From a bacterium (GTDB taxonomy: Bacteria > Patescibacteriota > Microgenomatia > Daviesbacterales > UBA10151): a stretch of 11,859 bases of DNA. The stretch spans positions 1 to 11,859 of the forward strand of contig DAHXOS010000028.1 of the NCBI GenBank assembly GCA_027364775.1, read 5' to 3'. Every line of letters begins with the position of its first letter. The stretch's first letter is position 1. Of the stretch, positions 1 through 7,119 are shown one piece after another. The translations under genes and the position numbers were made by a program. The notes under the pieces were generated by a model. It was given only the letters and a program-made list of their open reading frames with translations, was not told the origin of the DNA and did not search any database.

Positions 1-2
1 AT

Positions 3-314
3 TTAACACCCTGGTTGGATTATTTTGTAGAAGGAGTTGCCATAGAACTAAACAGGGTCAAAGAGAGAGTGAAAAGAATTTCTACAGATGCCCGGGTTAA
101 AGATAAACTAGGAGAACAGGTTGAGTTAAATGAAAGACAGATGATAATTATGGAGTATCTGCACCGGCATAAATCGATGATGAATAAAGATTTTAGAAAG
201 ATTTTTCCGGATTATTCAGATGATACGGTTTTAAGAGAGATTAAATTCTTAAAACAAAAAGGTTTAATTAAGAAAATGGGCGGTACCAAAAAAGCTACGT
301 ATGTTTTAAAATAG
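3..314 (+). CDS. Fic-family protein, C-terminal winged-helix part (5' end outside window)
   Basis: The reading frame is open to the window edge: codons from base 3 read LTPWLDYFVEG, so the TTG at 15 is internal and not a start. Established pattern: many Fic/DOC AMP-transferase-like proteins end with a segment of the form LTPWL.(Y/F)FLEG, a helix, and then a winged helix-turn-helix. All of these are visible: the LTPWLDYF block, a charged helix (ELNRVKERVKRI), then LNERQMIIMEYL, the recognition-helix region DDTVLREIKFLKQKGLI and a wing ending KKATYVLK. The catalytic HxFx(D/E)GNGR loop would lie upstream of the window and cannot be checked. The methyltransferase-like gene begins 6 nt after its stop, so the two are probably cotranscribed. 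An alternative is a stand-alone winged-helix regulator, but the open frame and the LTPWL block argue against it. Confidence 0.72.
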   Translation, partial: LTPWLDYFVEGVAIELNRVKERVKRISTDARVKDKLGEQVELNERQMIIMEYLHRHKSMMNKDFRKIFPDYSDDTVLREIKFLKQKGLIKKMGGTKKATYVLK

Positions 315-320
315 ATTCTG

Positions 321-968
321 ATGGATGCAGGTAATCAAGAGAGACAGGGCGTAACCAGTATTGAATCGAAGGGACCGACTAGAGAGTTTCAGATATCTTA
401 CGAAAAAATTTGGCGGGATTTTTTACCGAGTGAGTTACAGGAAGTCCCTGGACCAGTAAAGATACTAAGTGTTGCTTGTGGATTTGGATTAGAATTGAAG
501 TCGCTCAAAAAAATATTTGATGAAGTTAAAAAGCCTGTAGAAATTGAGGGAATTGAAAAACAAAGTGTTGGAGGAACAAGGTTATTTAACCCTGATATAC
601 CTCCAGAAAATTTTCACCAAGCTGATGCAACAGATCCCAATAGTTTTGGAAACAGACAGTGGGATTTAGTAATTCTAAGAAATCCACAAGTGGATCCTAG
701 AGGTATTACTATGAGAGAAGAATGGGTTAAAATATTAGAAAATTCAGTAAAAGCAGTAGCGGAAAATGGATTTTTGTTTTTAACTACCTTTACACCCAAA
801 GAGATGGAGGCAGTTCATCATTTTTTGAGTCAGCAAGCAGACTTAAAATCAGTGGTAGAACCCCAAGATATAACCAGAGGTATGTTGGCAAATTTTCCTA
901 TGCGGGAGAACAAGATAGCTCTCTATAAAAAAATCTCACCACAAGCAGAATTAAATAAATCTGTTTAA
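321..968 (+). CDS. Class I SAM-dependent methyltransferase-like protein
   Basis: This 215-aa protein has the layout of a Rossmann-fold methyltransferase. The glycine-rich motif I is KILSVACGFG at residues 47-56, an acidic end to strand 2 is EIEGIE at 74-79, a motif-II-like ADATD lies at 101-105, and strand 4 is WDLVILRNP at 114-122. A hydrophobic strand follows (GFLFLTTF, about 149-156). Motif I has Ser-Val-Ala where most family members have Asp-x-Gly, so SAM binding is likely but not certain. The NP of strand 4 recalls NPPY-type N-methyltransferases but lacks the final aromatic residue, so the substrate cannot be predicted. It starts 6 nt after the Fic-like gene with no clear Shine-Dalgarno, which suggests readthrough in the same transcript. 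No signal peptide or membrane segment is seen. Confidence 0.68.
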   Translation: MDAGNQERQGVTSIESKGPTREFQISYEKIWRDFLPSELQEVPGPVKILSVACGFGLELKSLKKIFDEVKKPVEIEGIEKQSVGGTRLFNPDIPPENFHQADATDPNSFGNRQWDLVILRNPQVDPRGITMREEWVKILENSVKAVAENGFLFLTTFTPKEMEAVHHFLSQQADLKSVVEPQDITRGMLANFPMRENKIALYKKISPQAELNKSV

Positions 969-969
969 G

Positions 970-998
970 TTGTTATCTATCTGGTATTAATATAAAAT
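970..998 (+). promoter_or_regulatory. Sigma-70-type promoter for the DNA ligase gene
   Basis: TTGTTA (970-975), a 17-bp spacer and TAAAAT (993-998) match the -35 and -10 consensus at 4/6 and 5/6. A transcript starting about 7 nt downstream would begin only a few bases before the ATG at 1008, and no Shine-Dalgarno is present. This suggests near-leaderless translation. Confidence 0.55.
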
Positions 999-1007
999 CC
1001 TACTCAT

Positions 1008-2738
1008 ATGACTTTTAAAGAACTTTCTGAATACTTTGAAAAGCTGGAAAATACCTCATCACGCCTTTCCTTAATAGATATTTTGGCAAGCCTTTTTTCT
1101 AAGGTTGATTCTTCTGAAGTTGGTATTGTTTCTTATTTGATCCAGGGAAGGGTAGCACCTTTTTATGAAGCCACAGAGATAGGGATGGCAGAAAAAAGTG
1201 TAGCTGCAGCTATTGCCCGAGCGGACAAAGTGGAAAGGGAAGAGGTTTTAAAAAGGTACGGTAAATTAGGGGATCTAGGTAAGGTAGCAGAAGAATTGGC
1301 AGGCAAAAGACAGTCTCAGGGTTTATCTGTTAAACAAGTCTTTGAGGCTTTAAAAGAAATTGCTTCATATTCTGGTGAGGGAACGGTTGAAAAAAAGATT
1401 AATGCCTTAACCAATCTTGTCTCGAATGCCAGTGGGATAGAATCAAAACATTTGGTGAGAATACCTTTAGGTACTTCTAGATTAGGAATTGGTGACCCTA
1501 CTGTTCTTGATGCTTTTGCACTGTTAAAGCTTGGAGACCGCTCAAAAAGGAAGTTGTTAGAAGGCGCCTATAATAAGGTTTCAGATTTAGGGTTAATAGG
1601 TGAAGTGTTATGGCAAAAAGGGTTAAAAGGGGTAGAAAAATTAGAGGTCACTGTTGGTAGACCGTTACGTTCACAACTGGCCGAGAGAATTAACGACCCA
1701 AAAACTATTTTAGAAAAATTTAATGGTGAAGCCCATATTCAATATAAGTATGATGGATTTAGGGTCCAAATTCACAAAGATGGAAAAAAGGTCAGACTAT
1801 TTTCGAGAAACTTAGAGGAGACCACCCCGATGATGCCAGAGATTATTGCCGGTGTTTTAAAACAGGTTAAGGCCAAAACTGCTATTTTTGACTCAGAAGC
1901 CTTAGCATATAATCCGGAGTCTGAAGAATTTTTACCCTTTCAGGAAACTACTAAAAGAAGAAGAAAACATGGAATAGCAGAAGCTGCAAAAGCTATGCCC
2001 TTAAAGGCTTTTGTTTTTGATGTGATTTACTATGATAAAAAATCCTTGGTTGGTATGCCGGTAAAAGAAAGAATGAAGATTTTAGATCAGGCAATTATTG
2101 GTGATGAAGTATTAGTTAAACAAACAGGAGAGTTTGTAAAAGACTACCAAAAAATTGATGAACGTTTTTTGCAAGCCTTAACCCAGGGATTAGAGGGTTT
2201 AATTATTAAAAGACCGGATTCTTTATATGAGGCAGGAGCCAGAAACTTTAACTGGATCAAGATGAAAAAACACTCTTCAGGTGAATTAAAAGATACTATA
2301 GATTGTGTAATACTAGGATATATTTATGGCAGGGGAAAAAGAGCCTCTTTTGGGGCAGGGGCGTTATTGGTAGGGCTTTATGATAAGGAAAGGGATCTAT
2401 TTGTAACAGTTGCAAAAATTGGCACAGGTTTATCAGATCAAGAATGGAGAGAGATCCATAAAAGGGCAGATAAAATTAAGGTAGATAAAAAACCAGCCAG
2501 AGTAGATTCAATTATTGTGCCATCGGTTTGGGTGGAGCCTGAAATCGTTGTTGAAATATTAGCAGATGAGATTACAAAATCTCCGATTCATACAGCAGGT
2601 AAGGAAAATGGTGAACCGGGTTTTGCTTTAAGATTTCCTAGGTTAGTCCGCTTTCGTGAGGGAGACAAAAGACCTGAAGATGCAACAACTGTTAAAGAAT
2701 TAATTGAGCTATATAATCTTCAGTATTCTAAAAAATAA
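1008..2738 (+). CDS. lig: ATP-dependent DNA ligase, archaeal/eukaryotic type
   Basis: This 576-aa enzyme seals 3'-OH/5'-phosphate nicks in duplex DNA through a lysyl-AMP intermediate. All nucleotidyltransferase motifs are visible in order: motif I YKYDG with the adenylated Lys at 247, SRNLEE at 266-271, FDSEA at 294-298 (motif III), AFVFDVIYYD at 334-343 (IIIa), EGLIIK at 396-401 (IV) and WIKMKK at 416-421 (V). The first 230 residues match the helical DNA-binding domain of archaeal LigI-type ligases (RIPLGTSRLGIG at 151-162), and the tail (about 430-576) is the OB-fold. Length and lysine position agree with archaeal replicative ligases of about 560-600 aa. Most bacteria use NAD-dependent LigA for replication, so this could be an extra repair ligase or a replacement. 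Its stop lies 1 nt from the convergent speD stop. Confidence 0.95.
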   Translation: MTFKELSEYFEKLENTSSRLSLIDILASLFSKVDSSEVGIVSYLIQGRVAPFYEATEIGMAEKSVAAAIARADKVEREEVLKRYGKLGDLGKVAEELAGKRQSQGLSVKQVFEALKEIASYSGEGTVEKKINALTNLVSNASGIESKHLVRIPLGTSRLGIGDPTVLDAFALLKLGDRSKRKLLEGAYNKVSDLGLIGEVLWQKGLKGVEKLEVTVGRPLRSQLAERINDPKTILEKFNGEAHIQYKYDGFRVQIHKDGKKVRLFSRNLEETTPMMPEIIAGVLKQVKAKTAIFDSEALAYNPESEEFLPFQETTKRRRKHGIAEAAKAMPLKAFVFDVIYYDKKSLVGMPVKERMKILDQAIIGDEVLVKQTGEFVKDYQKIDERFLQALTQGLEGLIIKRPDSLYEAGARNFNWIKMKKHSSGELKDTIDCVILGYIYGRGKRASFGAGALLVGLYDKERDLFVTVAKIGTGLSDQEWREIHKRADKIKVDKKPARVDSIIVPSVWVEPEIVVEILADEITKSPIHTAGKENGEPGFALRFPRLVRFREGDKRPEDATTVKELIELYNLQYSKK

Positions 2739-2739
2739 T

Positions 2740-3102
2740 TTAATATTTTATTTTTTTTGTTTTTGTTTGGTCTCCTGGGAATTCTCTCATTACTTCTCTT
2801 CTAAAATTTCTCATATTAGTTTCAGGTGAGCAGGTAAAGGTGTCAATATGTAAAGATCGTTCTCTTTCCCAAGTATGAATAGCCAAGTGAGATTCAGCAA
2901 CTATTAATACTAAAGAAATGCCACCATCAGTCTCTCCTTCTCTAGCTGGAAAAGGATGGGAGTGTTCAGAGACTATAGTTAGTCGGAGTCTACCCGCAAG
3001 TGACTTAGCTCTTTTCATTAATTCATCCTCATTAGAAAGGATTTTTTTATCTTTTATTCCAGACACTTCAGCTACCCTATGGTCTTTAAAAACATCAGTC
3101 AT
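2740..3102 (-). CDS. speD: S-adenosylmethionine decarboxylase-family proenzyme (SpeD-like, pyruvoyl-dependent)
   Basis: This 120-aa protein belongs to the short bacterial/archaeal class 1b AdoMet decarboxylase family, which self-cleaves to create a pyruvoyl cofactor. The cleavage motif AESHLAIHTW puts the pyruvoyl-forming serine at 71 (cleavage after Glu70). The other key positions have the same spacing as the Thermotoga maritima enzyme: Ser63 and His76 for processing and Cys91 in DTFTC as the likely proton donor. The enzyme should therefore be active. If it is a true AdoMet decarboxylase it supplies decarboxylated SAM for spermidine synthesis, but no aminopropyltransferase gene is in the window. 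Members of this family have been shown to act instead as L-ornithine or L-arginine decarboxylases in some bacteria, including CPR lineages, so substrate is open. It is divergent from endonuclease Q (20 bp) and convergent with the ligase (1 nt). Confidence 0.92.
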   Translation of the reverse strand: MTDVFKDHRVAEVSGIKDKKILSNEDELMKRAKSLAGRLRLTIVSEHSHPFPAREGETDGGISLVLIVAESHLAIHTWERERSLHIDTFTCSPETNMRNFRREVMREFPGDQTKTKKIKY

Positions 3103-3108
3103 AAAGAT

Positions 3109-3116
3109 ATTATATT
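3109..3116. promoter_or_regulatory. Overlapping divergent -10 elements between speD and endoQ
   Basis: On the minus strand TATAAT occupies 3114-3109, with 6 nt before the speD ATG at 3102. On the plus strand TATATT occupies 3111-3116, again with 6 nt before the endoQ ATG at 3123. The two hexamers share four base pairs in a nearly symmetric AT core. Either transcript, starting about 7 nt downstream, would begin at its own ATG. No convincing -35 boxes are seen on either side. Confidence 0.6.
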
Positions 3117-3122
3117 AAAATT

Positions 3123-4400
3123 ATGGCTTATGTTGCAGATTTACATATTCATTCAAGGTTTGCTCAGGCTTGTTCTGGGCAGTTAAATATTCCTAATTTG
3201 GCCAAATGGGCAAAATATAAAGGTATAGACTTATTAGCAACAGGGGACTGCTTACACCCACTTTGGCAAAAAGAATTGGAAAGTGTTTTAAAAAATGAAA
3301 AGCAAGGATTTTATGAATATGATTTAGTAAAATTTATTTTAGGAACTGAGGTTGCTTGTATTTACTCAGAAGGTGGTAAGTTAAGAAGGATCCATATTTT
3401 AATATTTTTACCAAGTATTGATTCTGCTAAAAAATTATCCGAGGCTTTAATTAAAAACGGAGCAAATTTATCATCAGATGGTAGGCCAATTTTAGGAATG
3501 TCCTCTAAAAAACTATCTGAGATTGTGTTTAAAACACAGCCTAATGCAATAATAATCCCAGCTCATATTTGGACACCCTGGTTTTCTTTATATGGATCTA
3601 ATTCCGGTTATGATAAGTTTAAAGATTGTTTTGGTGAATTCAGTGACCAAATTTATGCAGTAGAAACCGGCTTATCTTCTGAGCCTGCAATGAACTGGCG
3701 GGTTTCTGATTTAGATTATAAATCAATTGTTTCTTTTTCCGATGCTCACTCTTTACCAAGATTAGGTAGGGAGGTAACCTTATTTAATGGTGAGTGCAAT
3801 TATCAGTCACTTAAAAATTCCTTAAAAAATCAGGGAATAATTGGTACGGTAGAATTTTTCCCTGAAGAAGGTAAATACCATTATTCAGGTCATAGAAACT
3901 GCAATGTTGTTTTTAACCCAGTGCAGTTAAGGGAAAAAGGTGATATTTGTCCAATTTGCAACAGAAGATTAACAGTTGGGGTTTTACAACGGGTGGAAGA
4001 TTTAGCAGACAGGACGGTTGAGGATTTACAGTTAATAAATAAAGATGGAGTCACAAAATCAGAGTTATTCCCCAAGAGGGCAGGGTTTAGAAAGTTAGTT
4101 CAGTTAGAAGAAATTATTGCAAAATCTTTGGGGTTTTCTACTAACTCTTTGAAAGTAAAAGATAGCTATTTAAATTTAGTAACCAACTTGGATTCAGAGT
4201 TAAAGATTTTAACTAAAACTCCAATTGATTTAATTGCCATGGCAGCCGGTGAAAAATTAGCGGAGGGAGTAAAAAGGGTTAGAGAAGGCAATCTTACCAT
4301 AGAACCGGGCTTTGATAATACTTATGGGAAAGTAAAAATCTGGAGTGGGGAAGAAGAGAAAATAAAAAAAGAAGAAGGTAAACAAATTAAATTATTTTAA
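3123..4400 (+). CDS. endoQ: Endonuclease Q (PHP-domain DNA repair nuclease)
   Basis: The 425-aa length is that of Pyrococcus furiosus EndoQ, which nicks DNA 5' of deaminated bases (uracil, hypoxanthine, xanthine) and AP sites. The N-terminal PHP fold is complete: DLHIHS (Asp6, His8, His10), GD at 41-42, GTE with Glu76, His91, PAHIW with His148, and SDAHS with Asp207 and His209, together a full set of metal ligands. An inserted zinc-ribbon-like module follows (His257-x2-Cys260 and CPIC, Cys276 and Cys279). The C-terminal part has IPxD-type helical segments ending in a lysine-rich tail. Genes of this family are often misannotated as UvrD helicases or generic PHP proteins, but no helicase motif is present. 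Its neighbour ligase could reseal the nicks after base removal; this link is inference from proximity. The ATG at 3123 is preceded by a -10 element, with no Shine-Dalgarno. Confidence 0.9.
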   Translation: MAYVADLHIHSRFAQACSGQLNIPNLAKWAKYKGIDLLATGDCLHPLWQKELESVLKNEKQGFYEYDLVKFILGTEVACIYSEGGKLRRIHILIFLPSIDSAKKLSEALIKNGANLSSDGRPILGMSSKKLSEIVFKTQPNAIIIPAHIWTPWFSLYGSNSGYDKFKDCFGEFSDQIYAVETGLSSEPAMNWRVSDLDYKSIVSFSDAHSLPRLGREVTLFNGECNYQSLKNSLKNQGIIGTVEFFPEEGKYHYSGHRNCNVVFNPVQLREKGDICPICNRRLTVGVLQRVEDLADRTVEDLQLINKDGVTKSELFPKRAGFRKLVQLEEIIAKSLGFSTNSLKVKDSYLNLVTNLDSELKILTKTPIDLIAMAAGEKLAEGVKRVREGNLTIEPGFDNTYGKVKIWSGEEEKIKKEEGKQIKLF

Positions 4401-4436
4401 ATGCTTTAGCTACTGTACTTAGCTCAGTTCTTTTTG

Positions 4437-4445
4437 TGTTATATT
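4437..4445 (+). promoter_or_regulatory. Extended -10 promoter for pth
   Basis: TGT followed by TATATT (4440-4445) forms an extended -10 element. No good -35 is seen at 16-18 bp, as is common for extended -10 promoters. Seven nt separate the hexamer from the ATG at 4453, so transcription should start at or next to the start codon, giving a leaderless mRNA. The 52-bp gap after endoQ holds no Shine-Dalgarno. Confidence 0.5.
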
Positions 4446-4452
4446 ACTTATC

Positions 4453-5010
4453 ATGTGGTTAATAGTGGGGTTAGGAAATCCTGGAGAAAAATATCAAAAT
4501 ACTAGGCATAATTTAGGTTTTGAATTAGTAGAAGATTTAAGAAGAAAATTAAATGGGGAAGAATGGGGGGTAAATAAAAAATTTCAAGCAGAGGTTTCTA
4601 AATTATCAGATGAGTTAATGTTAATTAGACCCCTTACTTTTATGAATAATTCCGGAATAGCGGTTGCAAAGATTGCTAATTTCTATAAAATTCCTTCAGA
4701 AAGTATTGTCATAGTACATGATGAATTGGATTTACCATTAGGTCATTTAAAAATTAGATTAGGGGGTGCAGCAGCAGGACATCATGGAGTGGAGTCTGTA
4801 ATTGAAAAATTAGGAACAGATCAATTTATTAGGTTAAGGTTAGGAATAGGTAATTTAAAAACACTTTCTTCAAAACATCAAGGAAATCATTTCAGCACCG
4901 AGAGTTTTGTATTATCAGATTTTAATGATTTGGAACGGCACGATGTCAAGAAAATGCTTAAAATGGGAATTAAGGCTTTGGAGTTAATTTTAGAAAAAGG
5001 TTTTTTTTAA
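4453..5010 (+). CDS. pth: Peptidyl-tRNA hydrolase
   Basis: This 185-aa cytoplasmic enzyme releases peptides from peptidyl-tRNA dropped by stalled ribosomes. The N-terminus carries the family signature VGLGNPGEKYQNTRHNLGF, with the catalytic His at 19 and the substrate-binding Asn9. FMNNSG (63-68) holds the Asn corresponding to E. coli Asn68, and HDELDLPLG (89-97) holds the Asp that assists the catalytic His. The segment GGAAAGHHG (104-112) replaces the usual GGHxGHNG: the Asn of HNG is His111 here, a moderate deviation. The region 135-150 (NLKTLSSKHQGNHF) differs from the common RP.G. loop. Length is typical for the family. The gene ends 7 nt from the stop of the convergent 67-aa gene, without a hairpin terminator. 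Confidence 0.95.
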   Translation: MWLIVGLGNPGEKYQNTRHNLGFELVEDLRRKLNGEEWGVNKKFQAEVSKLSDELMLIRPLTFMNNSGIAVAKIANFYKIPSESIVIVHDELDLPLGHLKIRLGGAAAGHHGVESVIEKLGTDQFIRLRLGIGNLKTLSSKHQGNHFSTESFVLSDFNDLERHDVKKMLKMGIKALELILEKGFF

Positions 5011-5017
5011 TTAAGAT

Positions 5018-5221
5018 TTATAAAAGATCACCTTTATCTATCTTTGTCCAAGGCTTTAGCTGGGTATCTTTTTTAGCCGTTTTTGGTTTAGAATGCAAAT
5101 TACTACCAATCAGATCTATAAGTTCACGAAAATAGCAAACTTCTTCTGCGCTATAAGGATCAGCAGAGCTACCTAATCCTGGTTGTGCGGTAATAATTGT
5201 ACCATCTTTTGATCTTTCCAT
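5018..5221 (-). CDS. Small conserved-looking hypothetical protein, 67 aa
   Basis: I do not recognise this protein. It is soluble and mixed in charge, with an acidic-aromatic core (DPYSAEEVCYFRELIDLI, about residues 21-38) that looks like one amphipathic helix, and a lysine-rich C-terminal tail. No signal peptide, membrane segment or metal motif is seen; there is a single Cys at 29. The case for a real gene is the promoter: on the same strand TTGTTA and TATAAT lie 17 bp apart, with the -10 ending 8 nt before the ATG, the same arrangement as for the ligase. It is convergent with pth (7-nt gap) and divergent from the prenyl synthase gene. The helix and basic tail could suit a small nucleic-acid or ribosome-associated protein, but that is a guess. 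Confidence 0.62.
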   Translation of the reverse strand: MERSKDGTIITAQPGLGSSADPYSAEEVCYFRELIDLIGSNLHSKPKTAKKDTQLKPWTKIDKGDLL

Positions 5222-5229
5222 AGACGGAA

Positions 5230-5258
5230 ATTATATCCTAATAAAGATGCTTTAACAA
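5230..5258 (-). promoter_or_regulatory. Sigma-70-type promoter for the 67-aa gene
   Basis: On the minus strand TTGTTA (5258-5253), a 17-bp spacer and a perfect TATAAT (5235-5230) precede the ATG at 5221 by 8 nt. The -35 hexamer is the same as that proposed for the ligase gene. The transcript would be leaderless or have a leader of 1-2 nt. Confidence 0.6.
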
Positions 5259-5280
5259 GCCTAATTTGAGCCTAATAAAT

Positions 5281-5309
5281 TTGATTTGGGACAAAAATTG
5301 CGGTACACT
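5281..5309 (+). promoter_or_regulatory. Sigma-70-type promoter for the prenyl synthase-uppS operon
   Basis: TTGATT (5281-5286), a 17-bp spacer and TACACT (5304-5309) each match consensus at 4/6. Transcription would start near 5316. This lies downstream of the TTG at 5286, so that upstream start would not be in the mRNA, which favours the ATG at 5331. Confidence 0.5.
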
Positions 5310-5330
5310 CTTAGAACCTGCCTGTTTTCA

Positions 5331-6380
5331 ATGAATTTTATAGATTACCTTGCTGATTCTGCTCAAAAAATTAACCAGTTATTAGAAGAATATTTAACAG
5401 AAGAAATTGAAAAATCTTCAAAAATTTCTAAAACTTTGACATCTTTGGTTCAAACTTTTGCAGAACAAGCAAAAGGTGGAAAGAGGTTAAGAGCAACCTT
5501 AGTTAGATTAGGTTATGAACTTATAAACCCTAAATATAATAATGAGATTTTAAAACCTGCTTTGGCTTTTGAGATTTTTCAAACTGCAATTTTAGCTCAT
5601 GATGATGTCATTGATCTATCTCCTTTAAGGCGCGGTAAGATGACAATGTATAAAGCATTAGGAGGAGACCATCATGCAATGTCCCAGACTATTTGTTTGG
5701 GTGATACTGGATTTTTTTTGGCATTAGAGCTAATTGGGAATACTAAATTTGCAGATAATTTAAAATTAAAAGCTTTAAGCAATTTTAATAACAGTATGCT
5801 AAAAACAGCAGCTGGCCAAATGCTAGATATTGAAGCTCCTAAAAAGATTCTGAAAGAAGATCAGGATGATAATAGAGAGAAAGATGCTTTAGAAATTGCC
5901 AGGTTAAAAACTGCTCAATATACAGTAGTTGGTCCAATGCAATTAGGGTCAATCTTAGCAGGAGCAGATGATCAGTATTTAGATAAAATTAAAAAATTTG
6001 GTGAAGGTTTAGGAATTGCTTTTCAAATACAAGATGACATTTTGGGTGTTTTTGGAACAGAAGAACAATTAGGAAAATCAGTAACATCAGATGTCAAAGA
6101 AGGTAAAAATACACTCCTAATAAGCTATGCCTTAACTAAACTTAAAGAAGAAGATAAACTGTTTTTACTAAATCATTATGGCAAAGGCAGTATTTCAAAA
6201 AATGATTTTAATAAAATTAAAAACCTTTTTGAAAGTAGTGGCGCTCTGGACTATTCCAGGAAAATTGCGCTAGAATATGTAAGTCTTGCAAAGGAAACAA
6301 TTCCTTTGTTAACTAAGGATCAGCAGATGGTTGGGTTGCTCAATCAAATGGCTGATTTTTTAATTGAAAGGACTAAATAA
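5331..6380 (+). CDS. Trans-polyprenyl diphosphate synthase (FPP/GGPP-synthase family)
   Basis: This 349-aa enzyme (from the ATG at 5331) condenses isopentenyl diphosphate onto allylic diphosphates in the E configuration. The first Asp-rich motif is DDVID at 91-95, followed by LRRGK, and the second is QDDILGVFG (Asp235, Asp236), in which the last Asp of the usual DDxxD is Gly, as in several bacterial GGPP-type synthases. GGKRLRA near 49-55 binds diphosphate. Residue -5 from the first Asp is Ala rather than aromatic, which in this family tends to allow products longer than C15; this is inference. Its product would prime the cis-prenyltransferase encoded next, whose ATG overlaps this stop by 1 nt (TAATG). 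A TTG at 5286 would add 15 residues but lies inside the predicted promoter. Confidence 0.9.
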   Translation: MNFIDYLADSAQKINQLLEEYLTEEIEKSSKISKTLTSLVQTFAEQAKGGKRLRATLVRLGYELINPKYNNEILKPALAFEIFQTAILAHDDVIDLSPLRRGKMTMYKALGGDHHAMSQTICLGDTGFFLALELIGNTKFADNLKLKALSNFNNSMLKTAAGQMLDIEAPKKILKEDQDDNREKDALEIARLKTAQYTVVGPMQLGSILAGADDQYLDKIKKFGEGLGIAFQIQDDILGVFGTEEQLGKSVTSDVKEGKNTLLISYALTKLKEEDKLFLLNHYGKGSISKNDFNKIKNLFESSGALDYSRKIALEYVSLAKETIPLLTKDQQMVGLLNQMADFLIERTK

Positions 6381-7084
6381 TGATTAATATAGATAAAGAC
6401 AACGTTCCTAAACATATAGCCATTATTATGGATGGTAACCGTAGGTGGGCTAGAAGAAAGGGATTGCCAGACATTAAAGGGCATGAAGCAGGAGCAGATA
6501 ATTTAGAGAGAATTGTTGAAGAAGCAGAAAAATTAGGTATTAAAACACTAACAGTTTGGGCACTATCCACAGAAAACTTAAAGGAAAGGGCTAAAAGAGA
6601 ATTAAACGGTCTATTCTCTTTAATGAGACGTGGCTATAGAACCAAACTAAAAAAGATGATCAAAAAAGGGGTACATATTAATATATTAGGAGAGCTCGAA
6701 GGGCTACCGGAAATAATTAAAAAAATAATTGAAGAGTTAAGAAAAACTTATATTCAAAATGAAACAATTGAACTAAATATTGCTTTAAATTATGGGGGTA
6801 AAAGAGAGTTGATAACAGCAATCCAGGAAGCAATTAAAGATGGTATTGATATTAATAAATTAAGTGAAGAAGACATCGCCCAAAGACTTTATACAAAAGG
6901 ACAACCTGATCCTGAATTAGTTATTAGAACAGGAGGCAGAATTAGAACCTCATCATTTATGTTGTGGCAGACAGGTTATTCTGAACTTTATTTTTGTGAC
7001 AAACTTTGGCCGGATTTTTCTCCGGAAGATTTAAGAAAAGCAGTAGCTTGGTATCAACAGCAAAGTAGAAATTTTGGTAAATAG
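6380..7084 (+). CDS. uppS: Undecaprenyl diphosphate synthase (cis-prenyltransferase)
   Basis: This 234-aa soluble enzyme extends an allylic diphosphate with isopentenyl units in the Z configuration to make undecaprenyl diphosphate, the lipid carrier for peptidoglycan and surface glycans. Signature blocks are present: HIAIIMDGNRRWARRKG with the catalytic Asp18, GHEAGADNL, WALSTEN (60-66), LNYGGK (137-141), and the diphosphate-binding IRTGGRIRTS (Arg183, Arg187, Arg189) followed by LWQTGYSELYF and LWPDFSPEDL. The Trp normally found after STEN is Leu67, a small departure. The start codon overlaps the stop of the prenyl synthase gene by one base (TAATG), which implies translational coupling and one transcript. 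The T-rich tract right after the stop has no clear hairpin. Confidence 0.95.
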   Translation: MINIDKDNVPKHIAIIMDGNRRWARRKGLPDIKGHEAGADNLERIVEEAEKLGIKTLTVWALSTENLKERAKRELNGLFSLMRRGYRTKLKKMIKKGVHINILGELEGLPEIIKKIIEELRKTYIQNETIELNIALNYGGKRELITAIQEAIKDGIDINKLSEEDIAQRLYTKGQPDPELVIRTGGRIRTSSFMLWQTGYSELYFCDKLWPDFSPEDLRKAVAWYQQQSRNFGK

Positions 7085-7119
7085 TTTTTTGCTTTTTTAT
7101 TTATGGTAAGTTAATTAAA

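Noticed and set aside
15..17. TTG as start of a 99-aa DNA-binding protein
   Set aside because: The frame is open to the window edge and the preceding codons complete the LTPWL block of Fic proteins.
614..799. Open frame opposite the methyltransferase-like gene
   Set aside because: It lies wholly inside a well-supported gene with clear motifs and has no promoter or ribosome-binding site.
2918..3118. Plus-strand open frame opposite speD
   Set aside because: It lies opposite a protein with all catalytic residues conserved; its product has no protein-like pattern.
3890..4075. Open frame opposite endonuclease Q
   Set aside because: It is inside the zinc-ribbon region of a complete family member.
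4401..4452. TTAGCT repeats after endoQ as a terminator or riboswitch
   Set aside because: The repeats are direct, the possible AGCT pairing is too short, and the gap is only 52 bp.
5286..5330. TTG start adding 15 residues to the prenyl synthase
   Set aside because: It falls between the -35 and -10 of the likely promoter, and the extra residues do not look like the family N-terminus; the ATG at 5331 is preferred.
6373..6570. Open frame opposite the uppS start
   Set aside because: It covers the catalytic N-terminus of uppS on the other strand and the operon junction.
7085..7119. T-rich tract between uppS and the exported protein gene as a bidirectional terminator
   Set aside because: There are two T-runs but no stable GC-containing stem, so it was not called as a terminator.
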